In this document: positions 7,745 to 16,567 of the stretch, one piece after another | Numbering within the stretch: the first letter of the stretch is position 1 | Layout of the letters: each line of letters opens with the position of its first letter | DNA from: JAWLFY01 sp964462125 | Lineage (GTDB): Bacteria > Planctomycetota > Planctomycetia > Pirellulales > Pirellulaceae | Assembly (NCBI GenBank): GCA_964462125.1 | Contig: CAYWXT010000024.1 | Coordinates: 1-34,401 of the forward strand | Length of the DNA stretch: 34,401 bases | Direction: 5' to 3' | The notes under the pieces: model-generated | What the model was told of the DNA's origin: nothing | The model's database searches: none | What the model saw: only the letters and a program-made list of their open reading frames with translations | Program-made: the position numbers and the translations under genes

Positions 7745-9858
7745 CGGACGAACTCACTGTCGATTCAATTCTCGGCGCCGGCGGCCGAATCAGTCAACGG
7801 CTGGACAACTACGAGCCGCGTTCTCAACAGATCGCGATGGCCCGGGATGTCGCCAAGGCGTTAGAGACGTCGCAGCACTTGGTCGTGGAAGCGGGAACGG
7901 GAACCGGCAAGAGTTTCGCTTATCTGATTCCCGCGATCCTGTACGCGACCGACGACCAGTCCGACCCGGATGGCCAACAGCCGTGCGGTGCGGATTCACT
8001 GCCATCGGCGAATCCGCAACGGGCTGGCGAGCGATCGAAGCCGGCCGACGCGAAGCCGGATTCGGAGCGGCGGTCGAGACGGGTCCTGATCTCGACGCAC
8101 ACGATCAGCCTGCAGGAACAGTTGATCGGGAAGGACATCCCGCTGCTCAACAGCATCATCCCGCGGGAGTTTTCGGCGGTCCTTGTCAAAGGCCGCAGCA
8201 ATTACCTCTCGATCCGGCGGATGGAACGTGCGGTGGCCAAGGCCACCTCGATGCTGGCGACCGACGAGCAATTTGATCAGCTGCGATCGATCCAAAAGTG
8301 GTCACGATCCACCGGCGACGGCTCGCTGACGACGCTGCCACTGCGTCCCGACGGGGCGGTTTGGAACGAGGTGGCCAGCGACACCGGCAACTGTCTCGGC
8401 CGGTCCTGTCCCCATTACAAGGAATGCTTTTATTTTCGCGCCCGCCGTCGAGCCAACCATGCGCAGTTGCTGGTCGTCAACCACGCGATGTTGTTCAGCG
8501 ATCTGGCGCTGCGCCGCCAAGGGGTCTCCCTGTTGCCCGATTACGACGCGGTGATCCTCGACGAGGCGCACACGACCGAAGCGGTTGCGGGAGACCATCT
8601 CGGGATTCGGCTCAGCAGCAGCCAGTTCGAATTTTTGTTCAACCGGTTGTACAACGAGCGAACGCAGAAGGGCTTGCTCATCACCCACGATCTGAAGGGG
8701 TTAGCGCAGCTCGTGACCCGTTGCCGTCACGCCGCCGACATGCTGTTCGCGGAATTGCTCGATTGGTGGGAGAGTTCCGGTCGCAAAAACGGTCGGGTTG
8801 ACCGGCCTCACGTTGTCGACAACCCGCTCAGCAAGCCGATGGAGGAGTTGGCGCGGGGACTTCGTGTTCAGGCCGATGCCCAGGAGGAACCGTCCGACGC
8901 CAAGGAGTTCGAGTCCTCCCATGAACGGCTGTTGGTACTTGCGGGGGCGTTGCGGCAGTGGCTTGCCCAGGAACTCGACGGCTCGGTGTACTGGCTGGAA
9001 CGGACCGGCTCGCGGCGCGGGATGGACCGTGTGACGCTTGCCGCCTCCCCGATCGACGTCGGCGCGGCGCTGCGGGAATCCCTGTTCCAGGACAACCGGA
9101 TTCGCAGCGTGGTGATGACGAGTGCAACGCTGGCGACGGGAAACGACGATCGGTTCCGCTTTTTTCGATCTCGCATCGGGCTCACCGATGGGCTATCCGC
9201 CCGCGTCGGCAGCCCCTTCGACTATGCCCGCCAGGCCCGCGTTGTCGTCGTCGGTGACCTCCCCGACCCATCCCAGCACCGGGACCGATTCGAGCGGGCC
9301 TTGCCCGAGCAGGTCAAGCGGTTCACCGCCCAGAGCGACGGCCACGCGTTTGTCTTGTTCACCAGCTACGACCTGCTTCGCCGAACCGCTGCGGCGCTCG
9401 CGCCCTGGCTCAGCCAGCGTGGGCTGCAGCTCTACAGCCAGGCGGGTTCACAGAACCGGACACAGCTTTTGGACGCCTTCCGGCGCAACCCTCGGGGCGT
9501 GCTGTTCGGGACGGACAGTTTTTGGCAGGGGGTGGACGTCCCTGGCGGGGCGCTGACGAACGTAATCATCACCAAGCTGCCGTTCGCGGTTCCCGACCAT
9601 CCCTTGCTCGAGGCGCGGCTGGAGGCGATTCAGGCGCAGGGGGGAAATCCGTTTCGCGAGTATCAATTGCCCGAGGCGGTGATCAAATTCCGCCAAGGCT
9701 TCGGCCGGTTGATCCGGACCGCCCGAGACGAAGGGATGGTGGTGGTGCTTGATCCCCGCGTGCGCACCAAACCCTACGGTCGGCTGTTCCTGGAATCGCT
9801 GCCGGAGCTTCCAGTGCAAGTCGTTTCGGCCTCTCCCCAGGCGGATCCGGCGCATTGA
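7741..9858 (+). CDS. dinG: DinG-family ATP-dependent DNA helicase
   Basis: A 705-residue superfamily 2 helicase of the XPD/DinG group, expected to unwind DNA 5'-3' and resolve R-loops and forked structures. Seen: Walker A AGTGTGKS (residues 51-58), STHTISLQEQL (motif Ia), VILDEAH (motif II, D274-H277), MTSATL, FGTDSFWQGVDVPG (motif V) and QGFGRLIRT (motif VI). The iron-sulfur region has Cys at 218, 223 and 229, but the position usually held by the first cluster Cys, after KGRSNYL, is Ser157. A Pro/Ser-rich insert of about 35 residues lies between motifs I and Ia and contains Cys82. The GTG start at 7741 overlaps the pgl stop, supporting one transcript. Confidence 0.9.
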   Translation: MTDELTVDSILGAGGRISQRLDNYEPRSQQIAMARDVAKALETSQHLVVEAGTGTGKSFAYLIPAILYATDDQSDPDGQQPCGADSLPSANPQRAGERSKPADAKPDSERRSRRVLISTHTISLQEQLIGKDIPLLNSIIPREFSAVLVKGRSNYLSIRRMERAVAKATSMLATDEQFDQLRSIQKWSRSTGDGSLTTLPLRPDGAVWNEVASDTGNCLGRSCPHYKECFYFRARRRANHAQLLVVNHAMLFSDLALRRQGVSLLPDYDAVILDEAHTTEAVAGDHLGIRLSSSQFEFLFNRLYNERTQKGLLITHDLKGLAQLVTRCRHAADMLFAELLDWWESSGRKNGRVDRPHVVDNPLSKPMEELARGLRVQADAQEEPSDAKEFESSHERLLVLAGALRQWLAQELDGSVYWLERTGSRRGMDRVTLAASPIDVGAALRESLFQDNRIRSVVMTSATLATGNDDRFRFFRSRIGLTDGLSARVGSPFDYARQARVVVVGDLPDPSQHRDRFERALPEQVKRFTAQSDGHAFVLFTSYDLLRRTAAALAPWLSQRGLQLYSQAGSQNRTQLLDAFRRNPRGVLFGTDSFWQGVDVPGGALTNVIITKLPFAVPDHPLLEARLEAIQAQGGNPFREYQLPEAVIKFRQGFGRLIRTARDEGMVVVLDPRVRTKPYGRLFLESLPELPVQVVSASPQADPAH

Positions 9859-9866
9859 GCGGCGCG

Positions 9867-9894
9867 GCCACGATCCGGCTTGGCGAGACGGACG
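9867..9894 (-). repeat. Partial copy of the TGCCAC-ended dispersed repeat
   Basis: The stretch beginning CCACGATCCGGCT matches one half of the 59-base element at 26271-26329, in reverse orientation, with decay towards its right end. It lies in the 51-base gap between the convergent dinG and lnt stops. Identity rests on this half only. Confidence 0.45.
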
Positions 9895-9909
9895 GACTTG
9901 GCAACGGCA

Positions 9910-11604
9910 CTACGCTGGGACGGATGGCTTCCGCTGACGCCGACGGGCGATCCAGCTTTCGGCGAGCACCAGGCAAACGATTCCTGCCAACAGCTTGGCC
10001 GGCAGGTCGCCGATATGGACATATAAACTCAAGCGCGCGTCCCGCTCGGGACGGGCGATGATCCAGCCATCGTCGCGAAAGCCCAACCGCTCCACGACCT
10101 GGCCGTTGCTGTCGATCCAGGCGGTCGGTCCCCCGTTGGCGGTCGAAAGCAGCGGGCGGCGACAACCGACCGCGACCAACTGGGCACAGCGGAGGTGATG
10201 GGCGACGACGCTTGACCCGTCGAACCAGGCGTCGTTGGTCACATTCACGATCACATCGGGCATCGTGCCGGAGATCGAATCGGTCGTCTTGCCGCGGCGA
10301 AGCTGCCGCAGCTGGTTCACCGTTACCCGTTCGACCGCCGATTCGATACAGATGTTGGGGGTGAGCTGCACCGAACCGACCTGGAACAGCTGCGGGTGAC
10401 TGCCAATCTGCAATCCCATCCCTGGCGGAACCAGACTCCGCAGACCTGGGATCGATCCGAGCAGCGGGATGTATTCTCCGAACATCACCAGGTGTGTTTT
10501 GCCGTACCAATTCCCCAGCTGACCGTCGGGGGTGATCTGCACGACACCGCTGTAGAATTGCGGGCTCGACGCGTAGCGAACCACCCCGCAGCCGCCGATC
10601 AGAGCGGGCGATTGGCCGGCGCCGTTTTCGAGGGCGAGGGCCGATTGCAGGTCGCCGGCCCGCTGGAGAAACCGCTGCTGGTTCTCCGCGATCAGCGAGC
10701 GAAACTCCGAGGGGGAGAATCCCAGCTCGCCTGGAGCGGTTGCCTGCGGAGAGGACTCGGCCCACGGCAGAGCACCGGAGAACATCGACTCGGGCCAGAC
10801 CACCGCATCGACGCTCGTTTCGGTTTCCCGGAGCGCCTCCAGGGACTGCTCGGCGTAGCGGTGAAAGATTTCGATCTCGCGGTCACGATCCTGCGCGTAT
10901 TCGGTCTGTTCGTCTCGCTGGATCAACGCGATCGTCCCCAGCGCCGGTCCGGTCGACTGACTCAAGCGGTATTGGCCGTAGCCGACGGTTGCCGACAACA
11001 CGAGCAGCGCCGTGAAGAGAGAACCTGCGATCTGGCCACGCCCAACGTCCAACCGCTTGCCCAACAGCAACAGAAACAATGCGACGTTGACGATCACGAC
11101 CACGAAGCTGACGCCGTAGCTGCCGAACAGATCCGCGATTTGGATCAGGGGCGGAACGTCGGCCAGGGTATGTCCCAACATCGCCGCGGAGATGCCAGTG
11201 AGGGCATAGTTGCGGACCGCTTCCCAACCGACCCAGACGACCGGCGCGGCGATGATCAACGGGACGCCGTGAAAGCGGAGGCGTCGGGTGACGGCGACGA
11301 ACAACGGGAAGTAGATCGCCAGGTATCCGGCCAGGGCGATCCAGGGGAGGAACATCAGCGGGTGGGCGTGACGGAGCCCTTGCAGGGAGACGAGCCAAAA
11401 CCCCGTCGCGGCGAGCCACTGGGAACGATAAAAGAAGCGGGGAAGCGGCTCCGCCGCGGTAACCAGGAGTAGCCCGGGAAGCAGCGCGACCCAGGCCAAC
11501 GGCCACCAGCCCAGTGGCGGCTGGGCCGCCCACAGCAGACCGGCCGAGCCGGCGGCCAGGGTCAAACAACGCTTCGAATCGAGAACTCCCGTCATGCCGG
11601 GCAT
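9910..11604 (-). CDS. lnt: Apolipoprotein N-acyltransferase
   Basis: A 564-residue inner-membrane enzyme that N-acylates the diacylglyceryl-Cys of lipoproteins, the last step of lipoprotein maturation. Several hydrophobic spans fill residues about 15-215, followed by the periplasmic nitrilase-fold domain. The catalytic triad is visible: Glu272 in VVWPESMF, Lys369 in WYGKTHLVMFGEYIP, and Cys419 in NICIESAV. A final membrane span precedes the basic C-terminus. The ATG at 11604 is used; an ATG three codons later (11595) is equally possible, and neither has a clear Shine-Dalgarno. The gene is convergent with dinG and divergent from the kinase gene, so it is probably monocistronic. The lipoproteins encoded at 16630 and 18769 are plausible substrates of this pathway. 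Confidence 0.92.
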   Translation of the reverse strand: MPGMTGVLDSKRCLTLAAGSAGLLWAAQPPLGWWPLAWVALLPGLLLVTAAEPLPRFFYRSQWLAATGFWLVSLQGLRHAHPLMFLPWIALAGYLAIYFPLFVAVTRRLRFHGVPLIIAAPVVWVGWEAVRNYALTGISAAMLGHTLADVPPLIQIADLFGSYGVSFVVVIVNVALFLLLLGKRLDVGRGQIAGSLFTALLVLSATVGYGQYRLSQSTGPALGTIALIQRDEQTEYAQDRDREIEIFHRYAEQSLEALRETETSVDAVVWPESMFSGALPWAESSPQATAPGELGFSPSEFRSLIAENQQRFLQRAGDLQSALALENGAGQSPALIGGCGVVRYASSPQFYSGVVQITPDGQLGNWYGKTHLVMFGEYIPLLGSIPGLRSLVPPGMGLQIGSHPQLFQVGSVQLTPNICIESAVERVTVNQLRQLRRGKTTDSISGTMPDVIVNVTNDAWFDGSSVVAHHLRCAQLVAVGCRRPLLSTANGGPTAWIDSNGQVVERLGFRDDGWIIARPERDARLSLYVHIGDLPAKLLAGIVCLVLAESWIARRRQRKPSVPA

Positions 11605-11700
11605 CTTACGGATAAGCCCCGATTTGGGGAATGTCTTCCTGGGGAAGAGGGGTTCAGGTTAAAGTAACGATTTGATCCCACCACTCGGCGATTGGCATCC

Positions 11701-13599
11701 ATGGCAGCCTTCGAATTTCTCGGGCCCTACCGAATCCGACGTCTGATCGGACGCGGCGGGATGGGGGCTGTGTACGAAGGCGTTCACGAGCAGACCCAGG
11801 AGCGGGTCGCGGTCAAGTTGATCTCCGCGACGGTCGCCGATGAGATGAAGTTCCGTCGCCGGTTCGCGGCCGAAGTCGAAACGCTGAAGCGACTCCGGCA
11901 CAAGAACATCGTCCGGCTGATCGGGTACGGGGAAGAGGCGGGGCACCTGTTCTATTCGATGGAACTGGTGGAGGGGGAATCGTTGCAGCAACGGATCAGC
12001 CGGCTCAAGCGGCTCGACTGGCTGCCGACCATTGATATCGCGATCCAGGTCTGCGGGGCGCTCAAGCACGCCCATGACTTGGGAGTGATCCACCGTGACC
12101 TGAAGCCGGCCAACCTGCTGCTGACCGCCGACGGCACGGTCAAGCTGGTCGACTTCGGCATTGCGAAACTCTTTGGATCGATCGATCAGACCGTCGCCGG
12201 TTCGGTGTTGGGGACGGCGGACTACATGGCGCCCGAGCAGGCTGAAAGCGGCCCGATCACGCCACGTACCGATCTCTATGCGCTCGGCAGCGTGATGTAT
12301 GCGATGCTGACCGGCCGCGCCCCCTTTTCCGGAAAACGGTTGACCGCCGTGATCGAGTCTCTGAAACAAGATCGCCCCGTCCCCCTCGATTTGATCAATC
12401 CCGAGCTACCGGAAGAAATCGTCTCCCTGGTCCATGACTTGTTGGAGAAAGCACCGGAGGAACGTCCGCCAACCGCCCTGGCCGTACTTAAACGGTTGAA
12501 GGCCACCCGCGCCGGGCTCGAACGCGGTCAGACGCTCAACATGGATTCATCCCAAACGGTGCTGGCACGAAACGCCGACCCGGACCGCGAAGTGACGGCC
12601 GACCGTCCTGCAGAAGATGCCGGCGGCGAGGGAACCAATGTTTCGGGGAACGATGCAACCAACGGTGGCGGTGCGGCAATCGATGCCTCCGAACCTGATT
12701 CTTCCCGTGAGCGAACACCGGTCGCGTCGAACCAAGGATTGCCCCACCGAGCCTCCCCCGATGACGCTACGATCGTATCGGACAAGACGCATCAAACGTC
12801 CAACGGCGAGGGCGATGAGTTCGACGTCGCGACGCCCCCACGTTCTCACTACCAGGCAGTGAACTCGTCCGACGCACCCGGCGGCCTGCTTGGCTCGGAA
12901 TCTTCCCAGCAGCCGACCGGCTGGCTCCAGGTGCTGTCGGTCATCGGGATGATCGCCATCCTGGCCGGCGGGATCGCCGTGATCGCTTACGCCTTCAAGT
13001 CCCCCAGCGCCGACCAGCTCTACGAGCAGGTCGCCTCGGCCGAGCGGTCCGGCGAGCTCTCCTCGGCCGAACCCCTGGTCCGGCAATTCCTCAGTGAATA
13101 CCCGGACGACCCACGGACCGGGCAAGTGGAATCGATCGGCGACACGATTTCCCTGGAACGTTCCGTGCGCCGCTTGCAGGCTCAGGCGAATCGGGCCGGG
13201 GGCATCGAACAACTTGACCCGATCGAACAAGCCTTCCTCGACGCGATGGATGCCCGCGCCGAGCAACCGGCCCAGGCCCGTCGCCAACTCAACGCTTGGT
13301 TGAATGTCTACGCCCCCGGCGGTGCGGCCGAGGGACCAGAGGCCAAACGGATGGCAGCCATGGTCGAGCAGGAGCTGGCGAAGCTGCACGATGCGACGAC
13401 CGTTCCCGGACCCGACCGGCGGGTGGAACAATTGCTCCAGCGGATCCAATGGGGACGCGAACACCTCACAGCGACCGAGCAGAAGCAGATGCTGCGAGGT
13501 ATCCTGGAACTGTTCGATGAGCAACCCTGGGCGCAACCCGTGCTCGAGCAGGTCCGCGCCGAATTGAATGCGATCCAGCAGGAATCAACGTCGGACTAG
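11701..13599 (+). CDS. Membrane-anchored Ser/Thr protein kinase
   Basis: A 632-residue Hanks-type kinase with receptor layout. Kinase domain at residues about 10-265: glycine loop GRGGMGAVYEG (17-27), ATP Lys39 in VAVKL, catalytic loop HRDLKPAN (131-138), DFG at 151-153, APEQ at about 177, and DLYALGSVMYAMLTG. Residues about 280-405 are a low-complexity acidic, Ser/Thr-rich linker. A single membrane span (about 411-432, VLSVIGMIAILAGGIAVIAYAF region) leads to a 200-residue C-terminal part, outside the cytoplasm by prediction, rich in Glu, Gln and Arg and probably helical (TPR-like SADQLYEQVASAERSG). The ATG at 11701 is preferred over a TTG three codons earlier. The input signal and targets are unknown. 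The stop overlaps the panB stop. Confidence 0.9.
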   Translation: MAAFEFLGPYRIRRLIGRGGMGAVYEGVHEQTQERVAVKLISATVADEMKFRRRFAAEVETLKRLRHKNIVRLIGYGEEAGHLFYSMELVEGESLQQRISRLKRLDWLPTIDIAIQVCGALKHAHDLGVIHRDLKPANLLLTADGTVKLVDFGIAKLFGSIDQTVAGSVLGTADYMAPEQAESGPITPRTDLYALGSVMYAMLTGRAPFSGKRLTAVIESLKQDRPVPLDLINPELPEEIVSLVHDLLEKAPEERPPTALAVLKRLKATRAGLERGQTLNMDSSQTVLARNADPDREVTADRPAEDAGGEGTNVSGNDATNGGGAAIDASEPDSSRERTPVASNQGLPHRASPDDATIVSDKTHQTSNGEGDEFDVATPPRSHYQAVNSSDAPGGLLGSESSQQPTGWLQVLSVIGMIAILAGGIAVIAYAFKSPSADQLYEQVASAERSGELSSAEPLVRQFLSEYPDDPRTGQVESIGDTISLERSVRRLQAQANRAGGIEQLDPIEQAFLDAMDARAEQPAQARRQLNAWLNVYAPGGAAEGPEAKRMAAMVEQELAKLHDATTVPGPDRRVEQLLQRIQWGREHLTATEQKQMLRGILELFDEQPWAQPVLEQVRAELNAIQQESTSD

Positions 13600-14429
13600 T
13601 GAAACGTTTCCGAATCGCCGGGGAACTGGCCCGATTGGACCGCTTGGCGGTAGGCGACTGCCGCGTCGTGGATGCTCTGGCCGACCTGGGCGAATTGGCG
13701 GACAAATTTTGGTAGATAGCCGGAGGTGATCCCGATCAAGTCGTTCGTCACGAGGACCTGACCGGAGACGCCTCCGCCGGCGCCGATCCCGATGGTGGGG
13801 ACGGCCACCGCGGCGGTGATCGCCCGCCCCGCCTGTTCGGGAACGCATTCGATCAGGACACAAAACGCACCGGACCGTTCGGCGACACGCGCGTCGTGGA
13901 CCAAACGCTCGATGTCACGGTTGACTCGGTAGCCCCCGTCGACGTGCACATTCTGCGGACGCAGCCCGACATGCGCCATGACGGGAATCCCGGCGTTGAC
14001 CAACCGCTCGATTCGCTCCGCCTGCTCCGCCCCTCCTTCGAGTTTGACCGCGTGGCAGCGAGTCTCCTTCAATACCCGGGCGCCGCATGCGACCGTTCGA
14101 TCCAGGTCGAGCTGGCCTTCAGGGAAGGGGAGATCGACGACCACCATGGCGCGGCTCGCGGCCCGGCCGACCATCTCGCAGTGGTAGATCATTTGGTCCA
14201 TCGTCACCGGCAGCGTTGTGTCGTGACCCTGGACGACCATCGCTACGGTATCACCCACCAACAGGATGTCGATTCCCGCTTCGTCCAAAATCCGGGCGGT
14301 GGGGTAGTCGTAGGCCGTCAGCATCGAGATCGCCTGGCCCTCGTCGCGCATTTTCTGCAGCCCTCGCGTCGTCACCCTTGCAGGCGCGGTCGATCGGGAG
14401 GATGCACCAGCGGAATCAGATTCAGACAT
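13596..14429 (-). CDS. panB: 3-methyl-2-oxobutanoate hydroxymethyltransferase
   Basis: A 277-residue enzyme of pantothenate (coenzyme A) synthesis that transfers a hydroxymethyl group from methylene-tetrahydrofolate to alpha-ketoisovalerate. Seen: the barrel start ISMLTAYDYPTARILDEAG, the metal-site stretch LLVGDTVAMVVQGHDTTLPVT, VVVDLPFPEG, VKLEGG, PVMAHVGLRPQ and the signature TIGIGAGGGVSGQVLV. The ATG at 14429 begins MSESDSAG; the frame runs open for 54 codons further upstream, but that part crosses a dispersed repeat and has no family homology. The first 20 residues or so are a low-complexity leader. Convergent with the kinase gene, sharing the palindrome CTAG that supplies both stop codons. 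Confidence 0.92.
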   Translation of the reverse strand: MSESDSAGASSRSTAPARVTTRGLQKMRDEGQAISMLTAYDYPTARILDEAGIDILLVGDTVAMVVQGHDTTLPVTMDQMIYHCEMVGRAASRAMVVVDLPFPEGQLDLDRTVACGARVLKETRCHAVKLEGGAEQAERIERLVNAGIPVMAHVGLRPQNVHVDGGYRVNRDIERLVHDARVAERSGAFCVLIECVPEQAGRAITAAVAVPTIGIGAGGGVSGQVLVTNDLIGITSGYLPKFVRQFAQVGQSIHDAAVAYRQAVQSGQFPGDSETFH

Positions 14430-14746
14430 CACGGCATCCGAGGACAGGATGGGGACAATCGCTTTCCAACCGTTGCACCACGTTGCAGACGTCACACCAC
14501 GTAGGCGAAGTCGCAGAGACTTCTGCCCGTCGGAGCTCTTGAGTGAGTCCCGCGACGGGGCGCAGGGCCAGCGCGTTGATTTTGCCCACATTCACCGCTG
14601 AATGGAAGGTCCAGGAGTCGCATGACATGTGCTACGCTACGCCTGAGATCATTCACATCGCCTCACGGCATCGTGTCGCCGGAGCCTCGTGCTTGACGGT
14701 GGTCGGGCATGGTTGGATGAGCGATCAATCAGTGAACCGGTAACGC
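14430..14746. other. Gene-free gap between divergent panB and FG-GAP genes
   Basis: About 317 bases without a convincing gene. It holds one half of the CGTAGGCGAAGTCGCAGAG repeat at 14500-14518, followed by GACTTC, so that GAAGTC and GACTTC could form a small hairpin. A short open frame on the minus strand (ending CDVCNVVQRL and beyond) runs through the repeat and looks non-coding. Promoters for both flanking genes should lie here, but no strong -35/-10 pair was identified. Confidence 0.4.
14500..14518 (+). repeat. CGTAGGCGAAGTCGCAGAG repeat, half element
   Basis: This 19-base word matches, with one mismatch, the reverse complement of 22696-22714, and more loosely 22656-22674, where the two halves form an inverted pair. 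The shared word is too long to be chance in so small a window. No open gene uses it. Confidence 0.5.
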
Positions 14747-16384
14747 ATGTTCGCAATCACCTTGAAGTCGATTCTGGTCGGTTCCGCCATCGCTCTGGCG
14801 GCGCTGGCGATCACCACCGCCGCCGTTTGGAGGCAGGCTGGGCCGGGACGAGGTTTGCCGGCAGCGATCGCGGAACGGGCAAGGGGGGCGGCCACCGACC
14901 GATTCCCCGAACCTTCCCCAGAGCTATCTGCCAAGGTCGAGGCCTTTTGCGGTGATTGTCACGCCGTGCCGAGTCCCGCCAGCTTCGCCCGCGACCGCTG
15001 GCCCGAGGAGATCAAGCGGGGATACGAGTTTTATGCCCGCTCGAGACGCAACGACCTTGATCCGCCGGCACCCCACGTCACCCTGGCGTATTACCTGAGC
15101 CGATCGCCGGTGGAAGTGGAGTTCGAACAGGCGCCGGAGGCGACGACTCCCTTGGAAACGAAATTCCGAGTCGAAAGGCGAACGGTGCCTGCCGAAGCCA
15201 CCCTCCCCGAGGTCTCGACGCTGATCTGGACGCCGCTTCAGGAAGGAGGCCGGCCGATGCTGGTCGCCACCGACATGAAGTTTGGCCAGGTCGTTGCGAT
15301 GGACCCGACCGACGCCGCCGCCCCGCCGATCATCCTGGCCCGCCTGGAGCATCCCGCCCGAATCCGTCCGGTCCAATTCAGCGACGACGGGTCGACCGAG
15401 TTCCTGGTGGCAGACATGGGGAGCTACATGCCGACCGAGGAGAAACGGGGAAGCGTGGTGCTGCTGCACCGGCCTTCTGGCGGTTCGGCGTTTGAAACGA
15501 CAACGTTGGCCTCGGATTTCACCCGCGTTGCGGATGTCCAAGCCGCTGACGTCGACGGCGACGGCAAACTCGATTTGCTGGTCTCTGAGTTCGGCTGGCA
15601 GCGGACGGGGGGGACTTGGCTGTTGCGAAACGTGACCGAGGGGGACCAGTCGCTGCAGTTCGAGCGGGAGATGTTGGATGACCGGCCGGGGGCGATCAAC
15701 CTGCCGGTGCATGACTTCGATGGTGATGGCCACCCCGATTTCGCCGCCCTGGTCGGCCAGGAATACGAGGCGGTTGACCTGTTTCTCAATCGGATGCAAC
15801 GAGACCCTGCTGCGATGATGGGCGGGAGAAATCCTTTCCTTCGACTCGGCGTTTGGGCCGGCCCCGATCTGACGTTCGGCTCCAGCAGCCTCGCCCTGAC
15901 AGATCTGAACCAAAACGGGCGGATCGACCTATTGGTCACCAACGGCGACACCTGGGACAACCTGCTTGCGGCCCCCACCCATGGCGTCCATTGGCTGGAA
16001 AACCAGGGCGATTTGGAATTCCGCCATCGGCGCCTGGCGATGCTTCCTGGCGCTTATGCGACAACCGTGTTCGACGTCGACGGCGATGGCGACTTGGACA
16101 TCGTCGCGGTCGCCTGGTTGCCGAGGAACGTCGAACCGGAAACGGTCACCGGAGGAAAACTTGGCTCGATCATCTGTCTCGAACAGGTCGAGCCGGGGCG
16201 CTTTGAACGGCACACGCTGGAAACCGGCAGCCCTTTCTATTCAACCGTCGTCAGCGGCGATTTCGATGGAGACGACGACATTGATTTCGCCGTCGCCTCC
16301 GGGCCGATGGTCGCGGGAGACCGCGAGGAGAAGTTCTATCTCGCGATTTGGTGGAATCAAACGGTGCCCAACGCCAACCCGTAG
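14747..16384 (+). CDS. Membrane-anchored CxxCH (cytochrome c-like) FG-GAP/VCBS repeat protein
   Basis: A 545-residue exported protein. Residues about 5-27 are a signal or anchor helix. A single haem-binding type motif CGDCH is at residues 68-72, followed by WPEEIKRGYEFYARSR. From about residue 130 there is a beta-propeller of FG-GAP/VCBS repeats with calcium-type Asp clusters: DVDGDGKLD (about 268), DFDGDGHPD (322), DLNQNGRID (385), DVDGDGDLD (442) and DFDGDDDID (505). Such proteins are common in planctomycetes, but their function is not established; an extracytoplasmic electron-transfer or ligand-binding role is inference. The ATG at 14747 lacks a clear Shine-Dalgarno but directly precedes the signal segment. 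No partner gene on this strand is adjacent. Confidence 0.82.
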   Translation: MFAITLKSILVGSAIALAALAITTAAVWRQAGPGRGLPAAIAERARGAATDRFPEPSPELSAKVEAFCGDCHAVPSPASFARDRWPEEIKRGYEFYARSRRNDLDPPAPHVTLAYYLSRSPVEVEFEQAPEATTPLETKFRVERRTVPAEATLPEVSTLIWTPLQEGGRPMLVATDMKFGQVVAMDPTDAAAPPIILARLEHPARIRPVQFSDDGSTEFLVADMGSYMPTEEKRGSVVLLHRPSGGSAFETTTLASDFTRVADVQAADVDGDGKLDLLVSEFGWQRTGGTWLLRNVTEGDQSLQFEREMLDDRPGAINLPVHDFDGDGHPDFAALVGQEYEAVDLFLNRMQRDPAAMMGGRNPFLRLGVWAGPDLTFGSSSLALTDLNQNGRIDLLVTNGDTWDNLLAAPTHGVHWLENQGDLEFRHRRLAMLPGAYATTVFDVDGDGDLDIVAVAWLPRNVEPETVTGGKLGSIICLEQVEPGRFERHTLETGSPFYSTVVSGDFDGDDDIDFAVASGPMVAGDREEKFYLAIWWNQTVPNANP

Positions 16385-16480
16385 GGGAACGGGAAGAGAG
16401 CCGGTCTTTTCCCCATGTCGCGAATGCGCCCCGGCGGCCGTGATTGGAATCAGGTGTCACGCCGCGGGTAACCGGTTGTC

Positions 16481-16516
16481 AGATCGTAGCCGGCGGTCGC
16501 GCATCGCTCCGCCGGA
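16481..16516 (+). repeat. Dispersed palindromic repeat, AGATCGTAGCC type, copy 2
   Basis: Same 36-base element as at 227-262, differing at two loop positions, with pairing arms CCGGCGG and CCGCCGG. It lies in the gap between the convergent FG-GAP gene and the lipoprotein gene. Confidence 0.6.
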
Positions 16517-16567
16517 CTGCGCCTCGCTGTCCCATTTGCAGTCTGGACCCTTCATGGCTGGGCAAAC

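Noticed and set aside
14422..14628. 68-codon minus-strand frame upstream of panB
   Set aside because: It runs through a dispersed repeat, overlaps the panB start in another frame, and matches no family I recognise.
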